This document shows positions 23,179 to 34,781 of a stretch of DNA of 64,000 bases, one piece after another. How positions within the stretch are numbered: position 1 is the first letter of the stretch; every line of letters starts with the position of its first letter. The DNA is from Gymnopus androsaceus JB14. Taxonomy: Eukaryota; Basidiomycota; Agaricomycetes; Agaricales; Omphalotaceae. The stretch lies in the NCBI GenBank assembly GCA_009733575.1, contig ML769504.1:13687-77686 (forward strand), in the 5' to 3' direction. The notes beneath the pieces are model-generated. The model was not told where the DNA came from. It made no database searches and worked only from the letters and a program-made list of their open reading frames with translations. A program made the position numbers and the translations under genes.

Positions 23179-24075
23179 CCACTTCAGGCAACCACTATAT
23201 ATGACCTAGTTAGGATAGAAAACTGATGTACCTAAACTATCCTAAGAGGTTACTTTTTTGGGCATTCTGCCCAGCCAATATATCAGTGAGGCAGCTGCCC
23301 ACCTGTACTCAATTTTTCCAGGCAGCAACCCATCAATCCTGTCTTGATCAAAATCACTGCCCTGCCTACCAGGCAGCTGCCTGGTCATGGCTGGGCAGCT
23401 GCCCAAGTTGTCACATGTCACAGGTGTCTGGGGTCCCTCTGGGCAGCTGCCTGCCATTTTTCACCAATTTGGTCCTGAATTCCCCCCTATCATTTTTTCA
23501 TATATTTTTCATTAATTTTACGAGTACATACATTATCTTAATAACACAATACTACTTGATATTTCAAGGCAGCTTCCCATATTCCTGGCCATGGATCCAG
23601 CGATGGATGACCTTATCCTTCATTACATATACAACACCAATAATGAATATGGCCACATTAGTATATCCCAAGACCTTAGTGGATTTACCTGATCAACAGC
23701 AAACCCACACTGGTACTTGTAATATATATATCAATGAAGGGATACAATCATATATGAATTATTGCTGTGGGCAGCTGCCCATCTTAGTTAGTGCTACACT
23801 ATAAATATATATATAAGACATATATTTAAATAAAAATATACCAACATAGGCTATGTACATAGGCAGCTGGCCACATTACCGATTACTGTGGGCAGCTGCC
23901 CACCTTCATCCTAATCATTTTTAAGATTTATGTGAAAATATACCAACACACATAGGCAGCTGCCCATCTAAGTTGGTACTTGGGGCAGCTGCCCACCCAA
24001 GTTGGTACTTGGGGCAGCTGCCCACCCAAGCTGGTACTTGGAGCAGCTGCCCTTGAGCTGCCCACCTTGTTTCAC
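23179..24075 (+). repeat. Left inverted repeat with GGCAGCTGCC palindromes
   Basis: Contains about nine exact copies of the palindrome GGCAGCTGCC, usually as GGGCAGCTGCCC, plus variants, in otherwise AT-rich sequence. The outer 240 bp can be read as a 95-residue frame that is also present in the right copy, but conservation looks like DNA-level repeat identity rather than coding. The inner end is a run of 27-32-bp units (AAGTTGGTACTTGGGGCAGC). Confidence 0.9.
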
Positions 24076-24306
24076 CCAGTCATTTTTTAAGTTGAAGAAG
24101 ATAAAATTTACATAGTACTCTGGTACATACTACTCTACAGTGCCTATATTATTCTGCATTTCCCTGGTATTGTAAGACTATCTAGATGCTCAATCAGAAG
24201 ACCATCTGCATCATATTCAAACTCAATATCATAGTCTCCATCCTCAGCGACCTCAATACCGCCTTCATGCAATCTGCATTCCTTCCTCCAGGTTTGGATA
24301 TCACAC

Positions 24307-25101
24307 CAGAAAGTAACAAAAATCTGCTCGGCAGATTTTGGGACTGATACACAAGCAATTGGTCCATGTTTCAATCACATTGAAACCCAGACCAAAACAC
24401 AGATTTTCACCCAGGTGGAAACTCTGACTGAAAAGGGATGATTTGGCCCACAATTCAATACAGATGATATAACTTGTGAAATCTAGAGCTCAGGGGGCTT
24501 GATTCACATACTGAATGTAGTATTTTCTTCTGTATAATAATTATAACTGAAATTACATGTTTCACTCTAGATGAATATGTGGATGTTTACAGAAAAATCA
24601 GTCTTGTTAATTATGCTACTGAAATACCAGAAATCAGTAAGTAATTCAATACATATGAAATTTGGGCTGAAAAACAGATTTTCAACATAAATGAAAGGCC
24701 ACCAGCAGCCTTTCAGTCATATTGAAAACCCATTTTTCAGTTCAACTTTCATGGATATTGAATTACTTACTGATTTCTGTCATTTCAGTAGAGGAGTTGA
24801 CAGGACTGATTATTCATTATTTGTCTGCCTATTCATACAAAGCAAAATCTCTAATTTCAATCATATTAATTGTACAGATGAAAATACTAGAATCAGTACA
24901 AGAATCAGGCCCCCTGAACTCTAGATTTTCAGAAGCTATATCATCTGTATTGAATTGTGGGCCGAATTATCCCTTTTCAGTCAGAGTTTCCACTTGGCTG
25001 TGAATCTGTGTTTCAGTCTGGCTTTCAGTGTCATTGAAACATGGACCAATTGCTTGTGTATCAGTCCAAAAATCTGCCAAGCAGATTTTTGTTACTTTCT
25101 G
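24307..25101. mobile_element. Foldback element with arms of about 380 bp
   Basis: The left arm from 24307 (CAGAAAGTAACAAAAATCTG) pairs with the right arm ending at 25101 (CAGATTTTTGTTACTTTCTG); the complementarity continues inwards with small gaps to a central loop near 24700. There is no transposase. Both arms contain GGTCCATGTTTCAAT-type and TGAAAAGGGATAATT-type words. No clear target duplication is seen. A 76-codon frame spanning its left edge (24374-24144, minus) mixes element and flanking sequence and is not taken as a gene. Confidence 0.75.
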
Positions 25102-25975
25102 TGTATGGGTCCGTCGGTACTGCAGTTGTCACGGTAGTCGGTACAAACAATTAAAGATAGACACGTACAAAGTGTTGGTTGCCTGCTTCTGTATCTCCAG
25201 CATCTGGGAATTGTACAATGACCGGGTCCGGTTTGACGTGACAGCTGCTGCAAAGAAAATGAAGATGAAGACAGAGGTGAGAATGAGGATGTGGATAGGT
25301 GATATAAACACTGACTTGACGTAATGTTACGTTGGGAACGCATGCGTCATCACAGAATCCCGAGACGAAGTCAAACGATGATGATGAAGGTGTCAAAGAA
25401 TGGGAAGTGAGGGAGATAGTGTCATAAAACGGCGGAAAATGGTGATACGGAGAGAGATGGTTGCACCGGTCCGGTGCAATCATTGAATCAACGGAATACC
25501 GGAATCACGGCTGAGCTGAATCACATGGTGCGAATGTTGTTCTAGATACGCTAGTGAAGGACGCCACGCTCATCTTCTTGTTCCTCGTCGGAGTCTCATC
25601 CTTTCGAATTTGAAACTGGATGTAAAAGATAAAATAGACGACAAGTAAAGGCCAAAGCGGTCAAAGCGGTCCCAATTCAAACGAATCTTGTAGGTCTATA
25701 AATATACAAAAAACAACCTGCACGATCCTCAAGAAATTGAGCCTTCCTTCTGTACTCTACTGCTCTTACTAAGAGTCTGAGTCCAGAAGATGCTGCCCTC
25801 CTTGCAGAATATGGTGCAGTTCTTTGCTATGATGTTGTCAAACTCATCACAGTGTTGGCCAAGTTGTACAGTATGTGGCATTTGTGCCCCATGACGAAGA
25901 GGTAAGTATACATCATTACCTTCTATTCTTGTATAACATACTTTCATTGTTCTGATTTTTTTTTGTCACAGCTAC

Positions 25976-28462
25976 CTGATATTCCTGCTACCATATCAGA
26001 GCGGTATAGGAAACGGAAAGAATATAGTCAGGATACTTCTGATCCTGAGGAAGATTATATGACCAAAGTAAGTCCGTATGTCGAGAGAATACTCCCTGTC
26101 ATCTGAAAAGTTTGACCGCAGTGCCGCAAGTTGTCTACGCATTTTGACAATTTGATTCTGAAAGCAAAAGCTTCTGGGAAAGGAGCAAAGGGAAAACCGA
26201 GTATTGCACGCCTTGCTGTGAAATACGTTAGCACCATTGACAACTCCAGTCACTTTGGCTGTGCTGCCGAAAAGTGCTTGTGGCTCCAGGACGGAAATGC
26301 TGCGGAGGATCGTATCCTTAGGCACACAGCTGAATGCAAGCATCTTTCCTTGGAGGATAAGAATTACACTGTTTCACTTCAGGCAGGAGGTGCACTCGGA
26401 GCAAGGGTTACACACACAGCGGCGGGACCTGCCGCCAAGGCTACTGGATCTACTACTGCAACATCAACGACAACTGCTTCTGCACCTGAAATGAAGTTGG
26501 GTAGTATCTTTGTTGATTTTACAAAGGCAGGCAAAACGGAATTGCAGGAAAAACTTGACCATTGCATTATGAAGCTGATTTGTGTTTGTGGTCTCGTTCC
26601 AAACATCTTAGATTCTGATGAATGGCAAGAATTTATGACCGTTGCCAATCCGAAATACAAGGTCACATCGTCGTCGACCTTCCGTAATAAACACATTCCG
26701 AGAGAGGCTGCACTTGTTCACCAACAAACGGTCAAGATACTGCGTAATCATCACAATCTCACCTTCACCTTTGATGGGAACAACACTCGAGGTCATGAGT
26801 CCGTTTATACGGGCCACTTCACCACTCCTGATCGTCAAACCTTCCTTTTCTGCAGCTATGAAGATACTACAGCAAGCCATGATCATGTTTGGGTGAAAGA
26901 TCATATTTTCAGGGTAATGTCTTTATGTACAACCTGTAGAAGTCACTACTAAATCAAATTTAGGCACTCGATGAAGTTGGACAAGAGCGCACAAGTAATT
27001 TATGCTCCGATAGCACGGGAAACACAAAAAAGGGTAGGGAGCTTGCAAAAATCGAGCATCCTATCTTATCGGTGTTTCCGGATTCCTGCCACCATAATTC
27101 TGCTAATGATTGGTGATATCACAAAGCTTGAAGAGTTCAGACCGGTGAGAAATATTTTGGTATACTCTGTTACATTCACCAGATGATTTTTTCCCGGGAT
27201 TTCAGATGATTGATATTCTGAAGGCTACTATTCGACACTTTAGCCATTCAGACTCCTCAACAAAGAAGGTTGAAGCTCTACGAAAAGAGGAGGGTATAAC
27301 TAAGGGGCTTGTCACCATCGGAAAGGACTCGTTTGCAACGCATTACAGCGCGGCCGTAGCGCTGTTTCCCGGTCATTCGATGATCTGACTTTGGATAAGG
27401 CTATCAATTTCAAGCTCAGTTGTCGTTTGTTCATTGAATCTTATACTTTGTAGCAGCTTACATGCATAACTAGAATAAGGACGTTGTTGAGACATTTACG
27501 GGTAGACACAAAGGTACCCTATTCCAACTTTCTCTTGCCCAGTACATCCAAATCATCGACCCTTTGGTGCACTCGCTCTGGGCTCTTGAATCTGCGAAAA
27601 CCAATGCAGCCCACGTCTTCCTGTTCTGGCTTGCTATGGGTGCCAAACTCAAAGAGCTTTTTGAGCGCGATACTGCAGAGACGGAAATTGAGCCTGAGTT
27701 GGCTCGTAAAATCATCCGTATCTTCAATTTCTGCTACAGGCAGTTCATTGAGCAGACTCCAGATGATCCTTAATTCACGGCTTTCTCCTTGGATCCTTGT
27801 ACGTACATTGTGTTCTCATTAGAGTCACCTTCTGATGTTTCTCAGGTTATGTTTGCTCCGATCTTCTCATAGGGTCATCACCGAGTATTATACCAGTCCC
27901 AACCGTCACGCTTCCAGCCCGCACCTCTTTGCAATCTCTATCTGACCTTGAGGCTGACCAAACTCCGAACCCGAAGGCTTATTGACATGTGAAGAAAGCA
28001 CTCAAGGAAGTCTTACGGTGTGAATTTGAATTATGGAAAAAAATCCATCGAATTCCAGTCTTGCACCATTAATGACTCAAGTGAAAAGCGCTAAGGTCTT
28101 AACCGAAGAGATTGTCTCACAGCTCTTAGCCTACTCTCGAGTGAATATCCGTTCTCGGACCCGGTTGGGGAGAAGTCTGTTCTCGAATGGTGGACAGAAT
28201 TAGGAATGCATCCCAAGGCTCGAACTTTGGCGGTAAATTCTCAGTGACAATGAATTATTGCTGTTAACTAATTTATTTATTCTCTCCAGTATCTCGGGAA
28301 AAAAGCCTACTCGGCACTTGCAAACTCAATGGTGGATGAGTGCACAGGCTCTCGATTTACTCGGTTTAACTCCACGCTTCGGAACCATCAGAAAGTCAGC
28401 ACTTTGGTGGATATGACCAAGGTTGGGCAATGGTATGGTGTTCATCAGGTATGCATCCCCGC
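25976..28462 (+). pseudogene. hAT transposase (BED finger, DUF659-like, hATC), broken
   Basis: Plus-strand exons: 25976-26067 (acidic leader ending PEEDYMTK), then 26122-26915 with a BED-type zinc finger (CAAEKC...HTAEC, about 26260-26340) and the DUF659-like catalytic core (TFDGNNTRGHESVYTGHFTT, about 26770-26830). Later exons are at about 26963-27150, 27206-27360 (GLVTIGKDSFATHY), 27480-27775 (HKGTLFQLSLAQYIQIIDPL) and 27846-28060. The C-terminal dimerisation domain is at 28140-28450 (VLEWWTELGMHPKARTLAYL, then NSMVDECTGSRFTRFNS). Several GT-AG introns fit, but stops and a frame break (about 27100) show decay. It sits in the middle of the 9.5-kb inverted-repeat block, which makes it the natural candidate for the transposase of that element, although this is inference. 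Confidence 0.85.
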
Positions 28463-28639
28463 AAAGCGTGTCGATGTTTTTGGAATATTGATCTTTCAAA
28501 CTGCACAGAAATCAAAAAAGCAACAGAGTACCTCTGTGCATTGTACAACGCTTTGCACAGACCCTTCTTTGCCGGTAGCCAGCCACCAGTAGAACAGTTT
28601 CTTGTCAAGGAACTTTCTTTCTCTTTTTTAGACACTTTT

Positions 28640-31450
28640 TAATTCAACAAGGAGATCCTCCTTCAGCAGCTCCACTACTCTTCTCTGTGTTGAACATGCA
28701 ACTCAAATGTGTCCCCTCATTATTGCGGCTTTTGCTGTTGCATTCGTTTCGCCTAGCCCGCCCCTCAGGATGCAACCCTGACTCTTACTTCTCTGAGTAC
28801 ATTTCTTTTCTTTCTTTCTTTTTTCCAGAAAGTTGCTCATGATGATACTGACATAATTCCTGTTTGCTTTGGCTCAGTGGAGACTGGTAAGAAATGTGTT
28901 GTACGACTTACGAATGTGGTGATAATAAACTTTGTAAAATTTCTTCTTGCCAGTTATTGAAGACACTGGTATGTTTGGATCAAATGCTTTGGAAGACTCG
29001 TTGCTTACTATTGTGCATTGTTTCTCCTCAGCCGGAGGTATGTAACATGTTTTCCTACTTGCCCAATGCAGCTAACAGGCTTTGGGTTTCTTCTTGCTAG
29101 ATATTCTCAGCATTATAGGTGAGTATTTTGTTTTCATTACTACTTACATACAGACTTGAACTAATAACTTTTGCTTTTTCCTTCTTAGACGTCTTAACTT
29201 CAGACCATATGTAATATCTTTTCAAGACCTGCTGCTCATTGCTAACCATTGCGGTTCATTTTTGATTAGTTGAGATAGGTACAACATGTTCATTTCTACC
29301 ACTTCATAGTACTTGCTACTAACCTCCTGTGTTTGTCCTGCTCTCCACAGTTACCGGTATGTGATATGATCTACGATTTTCTTGCTGCTAAATATTTGAA
29401 TATTTTTTTTTGTTAGTTACTTGTGCGTAACCTATTTTCTCTGGTTACTTGTTTGCAGCTGAGAGAGCATTCAATGTTTTCCTCTTTCCAGTTGCCTTGT
29501 GATGTAAATTTTTTAAACAAGGTGCATAATGCTACTTATTATCTTCATGTTTTGTCGAATCATTTATTTAACGCTCGCTCCTTCTCAGTTCAACCTTCAT
29601 TGTTTGTATGATAAGGGAGTGCATTAACAGAGGGGGAGGGGGAGGGAATCCGGAGTGCTTGGGATACTTATCAGGGACCAGGACAACGGGTGTTGGAACT
29701 AGACTCAAACTTCTTTTCCTTAGTGGTGTTACTGTTTGAAAAAACTGAAAACTGAAACTAAGATTACTGCTATGCTATACTTGTGCTTCTATGATGTTCA
29801 TTCTTAAATTCTCATTTTGATGATGCATAAGTTTGTTGGAATCTCACATGTACGTCAAGTGTCATCATGGAAGATTCCCTGAAAATGGAAATTCCTGTCA
29901 AAAACAAGAGCGTTCCGAAATTGGAAGCCCAATAGACAATTTCCACTTTGACAAACAAGGAACTTTGAGAAGTGACAACTATTGACTAGAGTGTTTGAAT
30001 AACAGGCTAGAGTTGTTCCAGTGAAAAGGGCCATTCCTAGAAATAAAAATATGTGCATATCTGCTGCAAATCCAAATCGCAGCAGACGCAGTCATTGAGC
30101 TTGGAAGGTCAAAGCTGAAAATACATCACTACATGATATTAGCACCTTTTTCAAGTGCTTTTGTTCCGGACCTCTCGTCAACAACCTCGATGGACTTTCT
30201 ATCTCAAACTTATGTAGCTAGCGCAGCTCGCCCCTCCTACACCTATCATGTGGGAGTGACATTTTTGCACAGCATGTCCCATCCTTTGCACATCTTGATG
30301 CATCAGCCTGTTACTAAAAGCTATAAAGCTATAAATGTAATAATGTTTTATACTGTAAGATGTGCTTGAAATATAGCTTGATAGTTTATCTGCGCTATGC
30401 TAGCTAGTTCTGGTCAATGAAAGTGAGTAACAGATTGAACAGCCATGGAGAGTGTCCATAGTAAGCGTGTGAAACATGGATTTGGGGAACAATGGCCAGT
30501 GCTAGTGGTAGATGCTCCTTTGCTTCAACCATGTCCACTCCTAAGTTCTCCTGCATGTTTGTGGCACTAAGCCCTGGTGCAAAACCGTGCTACTCAATGA
30601 TTATGGACTCAAAACCTGCAGAAAATGTCTTGATCAGAAAGCAAAAAGCAAAAAAAAATTGCAGACAGAAGCGGAAGCAAACAGAACAGTGATGATAACA
30701 ATGTTCAATGCAGTGTTTGAAGCAAGAACACCAGTACAACTTGACTCCGACTTGCAGCCAGAACCCTCATACTTGGGATGCTGAGTCAAGCGCTGTGATG
30801 TTTTACAAGGCTCCTGCTAGAAATAATTCATAGATTAGTATTTTAGAGTCTGATAGAGTGTACACTCTGACCATGTAGTTCAAATATATTATTTTGAAGT
30901 TACGGAGCACAAGTATACTGAGTACTGAGTGGGCCCGGACCCTTCACAGTTATCCACAAAGCACATGACCTTTCACGTGGGGGTGTAGGTGGGGCTAGCA
31001 GAGGAAGCTAAGTTATGTTGCCCTTAGAGGGCCAACCGGGGCACCCCAGATGGCAACCAATACCGTAGGAAGGCTCAGCAACTGAATTTGGCCTGCTACG
31101 CTTCTTGCTGACCGCCGTGCAGCGGTATTAGCCTTGAAAGGACTTGCCAGAGATTGCAAGCAAGATGTTGGCACCCTAGCACTTTAATTGATTAAACCTA
31201 CAATATGATGGTTGCCGTGGGCCTGCCGAGTCACCGGACTGCCATCCGATTTCTGCTTCCCATGTGTAGAACGGAACTGCGGAAACTACCGAATGAACCC
31301 TTAAGTGTTATGTCATCTTAGGATAGTATTGTGCATCTGTTGAATATGTCAATGTACTTAGGTAGCTGTTACTTAGGTAGTTTATGCTTGTATGAATATA
31401 TTTGACTTGTAATTATCAATTGTTGGAAATGAATCCACATCCATTGAATA
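28640..31450. other. Long gene-poor interval
   Basis: From 28800 to 29600 there are repeated short pieces separated by intron-like GTAAG...TTTAG signals with no coherent protein. 29600-30900 is noncoding as far as I can see. 30930-31300 is a more GC-rich patch (GGGGCACCCCAGATGGC, GACCGCCGTGCAGCGGT) with short hairpins but no recognisable RNA. Confidence 0.4.
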
Positions 31451-31451
31451 T

Positions 31452-31524
31452 GGTCAAGTAGCTCAGTGGTTAGAGCACTGCACCCGGTTTGGCAGGGGCC
31501 TGGGTTCAATCCCCAGCTTGGTCA
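31452..31524 (+). pseudogene. tRNA-like sequence (tRNA pseudogene or SINE head)
   Basis: 73 nt with a 7-bp acceptor stem (GGTCAAG against CTTGGTC with two G-U pairs), a perfect D stem (GCTC/GAGC), an A box (TAGCTCAGTGGTTAGAGC), a perfect 5-bp T stem (CTGGG/CCCAG) and a B-box-like GGTTCAATCCC. The anticodon arm is degraded: with standard spacing only two of five stem pairs form and position 33 is not T, so no anticodon is assigned. It could be an eroded tRNA gene or the Pol III head of a SINE. It lies about 100 bp from the inner edge of the right palindrome-rich repeat. Confidence 0.6.
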
Positions 31525-31549
31525 TTCTTTGTTATTCTTACATCAATAT

Positions 31550-32687
31550 ATTGTGATCTACAAGTAAGGTGGGCAGCTGCCCTATACACTGACTTGAGTG
31601 GGCAGCTACCCCATATACCAACTTGAGTAGGCAGCTGCCCCATATACCAACTTAAGTGGGCAGCTGCCCCAAGTACCAACTTGGATGAGCAGCTGCCCCA
31701 AGTACCAACTTAGATGGGCAGCTGCCTATGTGTGTTGGTATATTTTCACATAAATCTTAAAAATGATTAGGATGAAGGTGGGCAGCTGCCCCAAATACCT
31801 GATACTTGGGGCAGCTGCCCACAGTAATCAGTAATGTGGCCAGCTGCCTATGTACATAGCCTATGTTGTGATCTACTAAGTAAGGTGGGCAGCTGCCCTA
31901 TACACTGACTTGAGTGGGCAGCTGCCCCATCTACCAACTTGAGTGGGCAGCTGCCCCATATACCAACTTGAGTGGGCAGCTGCCCCATATACAAACTTGA
32001 GTGGGATTTATTGGTATCTTTGTTGATATATATAGTGTAGCACTAACTAAGGTGGGCAGCTGCCCCAGATTATGTATATACTTATATGTTGGTATCTTTG
32101 GGGATATAAATATCATGTATACATATAGTGTGGCACTAACTAAGGTGGGTAACTGCCCCAGATTATGTATATACTTATCTGTTGGTATCTTTGGTAATAT
32201 AGATATTATGTATACATATAGTGTGGCACTAACTAAGGTGGGCAATAAGCAATAAGGTCATCAATGGTCAGATCCATGGCCAGCAACATAGGCAGCTGCC
32301 CTGAAATATCAGGTATTATTGTGTCAGTAAGATAATGTCTCTACTCATGAAATTAATGAAAAAATATGAAAAAATGATGGGAGGAACCCAGGACCAAATT
32401 GGTGAAAAATGGCAGGCAGCTGCCCAGAGGGACCCCAGACACCTGTGACATGTGACAACCTGGGCAGCTGCTCAGCCCTGACCAGGCAGCTGCCTGGTAG
32501 GCAGGGCAGTGATTTTGATCAAGACAGGATTGGTGGGCTGCTGCCTGGTAAAATTGAGCACAGGTGGGCAGCTGCCTCACTGAAATATTGGCTGGGCAGA
32601 ATGCCCAAAAAAGTAACCTCTTAGGACAGTTTAGGTACATCAGTTTTCTATCCTAACTAGGTCATATATAGTGGTTGCCTGAAGTGG
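31550..32687 (-). repeat. Right inverted repeat with GGCAGCTGCC palindromes
   Basis: Inverted counterpart of 23179-24075. It has about 14 exact GGCAGCTGCC copies plus variants, spaced often at 29-32 bp near the inner end. It is longer than the left copy because a segment beginning TTGTGATCTAC...AAGTAAGG is duplicated (31550 and 31866) and a roughly 100-bp unit (GTGGCACTAACTAAGGTGGG) is repeated three times at 32040-32245. Confidence 0.9.
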
Positions 32688-34260
32688 GACTGTACCGGGA
32701 GAAAGGTTGGTAGATACATGGATAGAAGAGGATTACGTGGATAGTGTGGAAGCTATCCATCGGCGCTTGATCACTGGGTTAGCAGCGAAACTTGAATGAA
32801 AGACGAGAATAACAGTGTAAAGCTCACCTGGATCAACAGCGTGAAGGTCGTGTAAAGTGTAAACTCGAGTCGAGCAATTACTTTTCGAAACAGGGATGTG
32901 TTCAAGGTTGCCTGGATTGTATTTTATTTTGTTACTTGCAGTGACTGAAGTGAATCATCAAGTATTTCTGCAGAGCCTTTGACGCGTCCTGGAGAAGTTG
33001 AAAGAAAAACTGGGTTAGGGCGCTTATGAACGAACGCCTAATTCACGTGTCGCGCCCACTCCTGCCTGTTCTCCGAAACAAACAGCTTACCTTTTGCCCT
33101 CTTTGAAAAAGCTCTCAATCCTCAGAACAAACTCTTCACCTTAGGAGATCTCTGGCCCCATGATCTCCGCCTTATTCCATAGAAATTATGGTGATTCTTT
33201 CAACATGCCGGCAACGATGCCTGGCTTTACGCCATTCCACGACGATTTAGACCTGCCTAACACTCCCTTCCGAGGCGGAATTACCCACCCGCACTTTACT
33301 CCATCTCCATCGTGCTCCGAATCCTTCGACTAGGCTCGACTCAGCATTTCAAGCTTGGAATACAGTGGTGGTCACATCAGACTCATCTGTCTCTGATTTA
33401 GCGTTTGTACATTGTGCCTTATCGTCGGATTTTGGGTCCTAAGTACCATAGACATCGTCTACGGCAGGAAAAAATAGGTTCTCCAGAGACTGGTCTTCTT
33501 ACTAGGTGCGTACATGTGCTTTTTTTTTGGCTTTTGTTGAGGAAAAATCGACTTATATCAGTTACTCTTGTAGGATGGTATAGACTTTCGTTGATGCAAC
33601 TATTCAGTTGTACACCTAGATTGACCTCTAAACCCCGCCTTGGACCAACCAACTGACATAGTAATCATCGTTGTCAGAAAGCAGTTATCCAATCTGGATC
33701 TGGTGAAGCGCTGGGTACACCTCCGCCTCCGCCTCCTTACTCCTCATTTGTGCTTGGGATTGAGCTCCGGTTCCGTCTTATACTGCTGGATGGGCTTGCG
33801 ATAGGCCTATTATTCCTCCTCCTCCTCCAGCCCATCCGCTCCTCCGCGTCCTCCGTATTCCAGATGTCTAGCTCTATCAGAGCTGACGCTCACTCCTAAT
33901 CTCACTCGTTTTCCATCTCGACTCCACTGTAGTTACACTCCCGCCGCTGGTCTGTGTTCAGCTTTCAACTTTTACTGTTCATGCAGCTGGAGAACTCGGG
34001 ACGGAGGATAGGCGAGTGGAACACTGGAGGCTTGCTGATTGAAGAGTCAGGGTAGACTACAGGAGCGGAATTGGACGATTGACTGATTGGAATGACTTCC
34101 TACGTCGTCGTGGTGGGTTTCATATGCATGATGAATAATTGCTTTGGAGTTGTCCATGTCGGAGGTATAAAGCTGTGACGCAACATACTCTACAATTACA
34201 TCTCTTCCCTGCATTTCGTTTTGTCTTTCTAGTTGGACTAATTTCGGCTCTTGCATCCTC
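32688..34260. other. Gene-poor interval
   Basis: No recognisable protein. Pieces with intron-like borders occur at 33340-33660, and a Pro-codon-rich patch near 33720-33860. The only candidate I keep is the small ORF at 33160. Confidence 0.35.
33160..33333 (+). CDS. Small 57-residue ORF, speculative
   Basis: ATG at 33160 opens a 57-codon frame ending in TAG at 33331-33333. It is Pro/Phe/His-rich (FTPFHDDLDLPNTPF, HPHFTPSPSCSESFD) with codon use unlike the AT-rich surroundings, and a short pyrimidine-containing leader lies upstream. It could be a first exon or chance. No homologue is recognised. Confidence 0.2.
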   Translation: MISALFHRNYGDSFNMPATMPGFTPFHDDLDLPNTPFRGGITHPHFTPSPSCSESFD

Positions 34261-34261
34261 A

Positions 34262-34765
34262 TTGACAAAATGACCTACCTTCTTCTTTTCGGTATTGGTT
34301 TCATTTCAGTTTGAGCCATGGAATAGGTGTATGATCCTGTGGATCTGTACATTGCGTCGTTGTCATTATACATATCAAGACGTGAGAGAAGACATGGAGG
34401 TGGGATGTAGACGTAGCAGAATGGATGTATCATTCACATCCAATCTCACGCCCACATCCTCTTCTCGCTCACATCTATATCCCCCTTGCATCCACAAGCC
34501 CACAGCCCTACATTGCATCTCTAGCCCACGACTCGCACCACCGCTCTGTTTGTCTCCGCTGCCCACAGACGGACATGCACCTGATCTGATCCTATACCGA
34601 CACAGGAAAGAGAGTCTGTTGTATCGGGAACAGACAGGTCTGTACAAACCAGACGCTTGTCAGCATCATCGGCATCCTTACAATACCTTTTACTTGTCGG
34701 ACTCGTCCTCGTCCTCGTATGATCAGACACACATTGCTGCTAGCCACTCCACGTTGATTCAATCT
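34262..34765 (+). repeat. Dispersed repeat, copy in plus orientation
   Basis: Shares a colinear series of words with the reverse complement of 40958-41525: TTGACAAAATGACCTAC near the start, GGTTTCATTTCAGTTTGAGC, CTCTGTTTGTCTCCGC and CTAGCCACTCCAC near the end. Divergence with indels is considerable. No inverted ends or coding content are seen, so it may be an old LTR or another non-autonomous repeat. Confidence 0.6.
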
Positions 34766-34781
34766 CTCCATCAGCCATTCT

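Larger units (their letters stand above)
23179..32687. mobile_element. 9.5-kb block bounded by inverted repeats of about 1 kb with GGCAGCTGCC arrays
   Basis: The outermost bases read CCACTTCAGGCAACC on the left and GGTTGCCTGAAGTGG on the right, and the two ends stay colinear and inverted for roughly 0.9-1.1 kb. Inside lie a foldback element, a hAT transposase remnant (25976-28462) and a tRNA-like sequence. The geometry is that of a large element with long terminal inverted repeats whose subterminal palindromes could bind a transposase. No target duplication is obvious next to the outer ends (GATA on the left, GACT on the right), so two independent inverted insertions are the main alternative. 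Confidence 0.5.

Noticed and set aside
23226..23804. 192-codon open frame, with a 95-codon counterpart at 32640-32353
   Set aside because: Both lie in the palindrome-rich inverted repeats; the shared protein-like sequence reflects DNA identity and contains no recognisable domain.
26131..26952. A complete 273-codon gene at the hAT core
   Set aside because: It is one exon of a larger transposase; the natural reading includes the upstream exon and a donor near 26915, and the apparent first Met is a TTG codon.
31452..31524. Functional tRNA gene
   Set aside because: The anticodon stem is mostly unpaired with standard spacing and position 33 is not T.
31560..32580. Regularly spaced short repeats resembling a CRISPR array
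   Set aside because: The repeats are 10-bp palindromes with variable spacing and similar, not unique, spacers; the same array exists inverted at 23.2-24.1 kb; and the genome is clearly eukaryotic.
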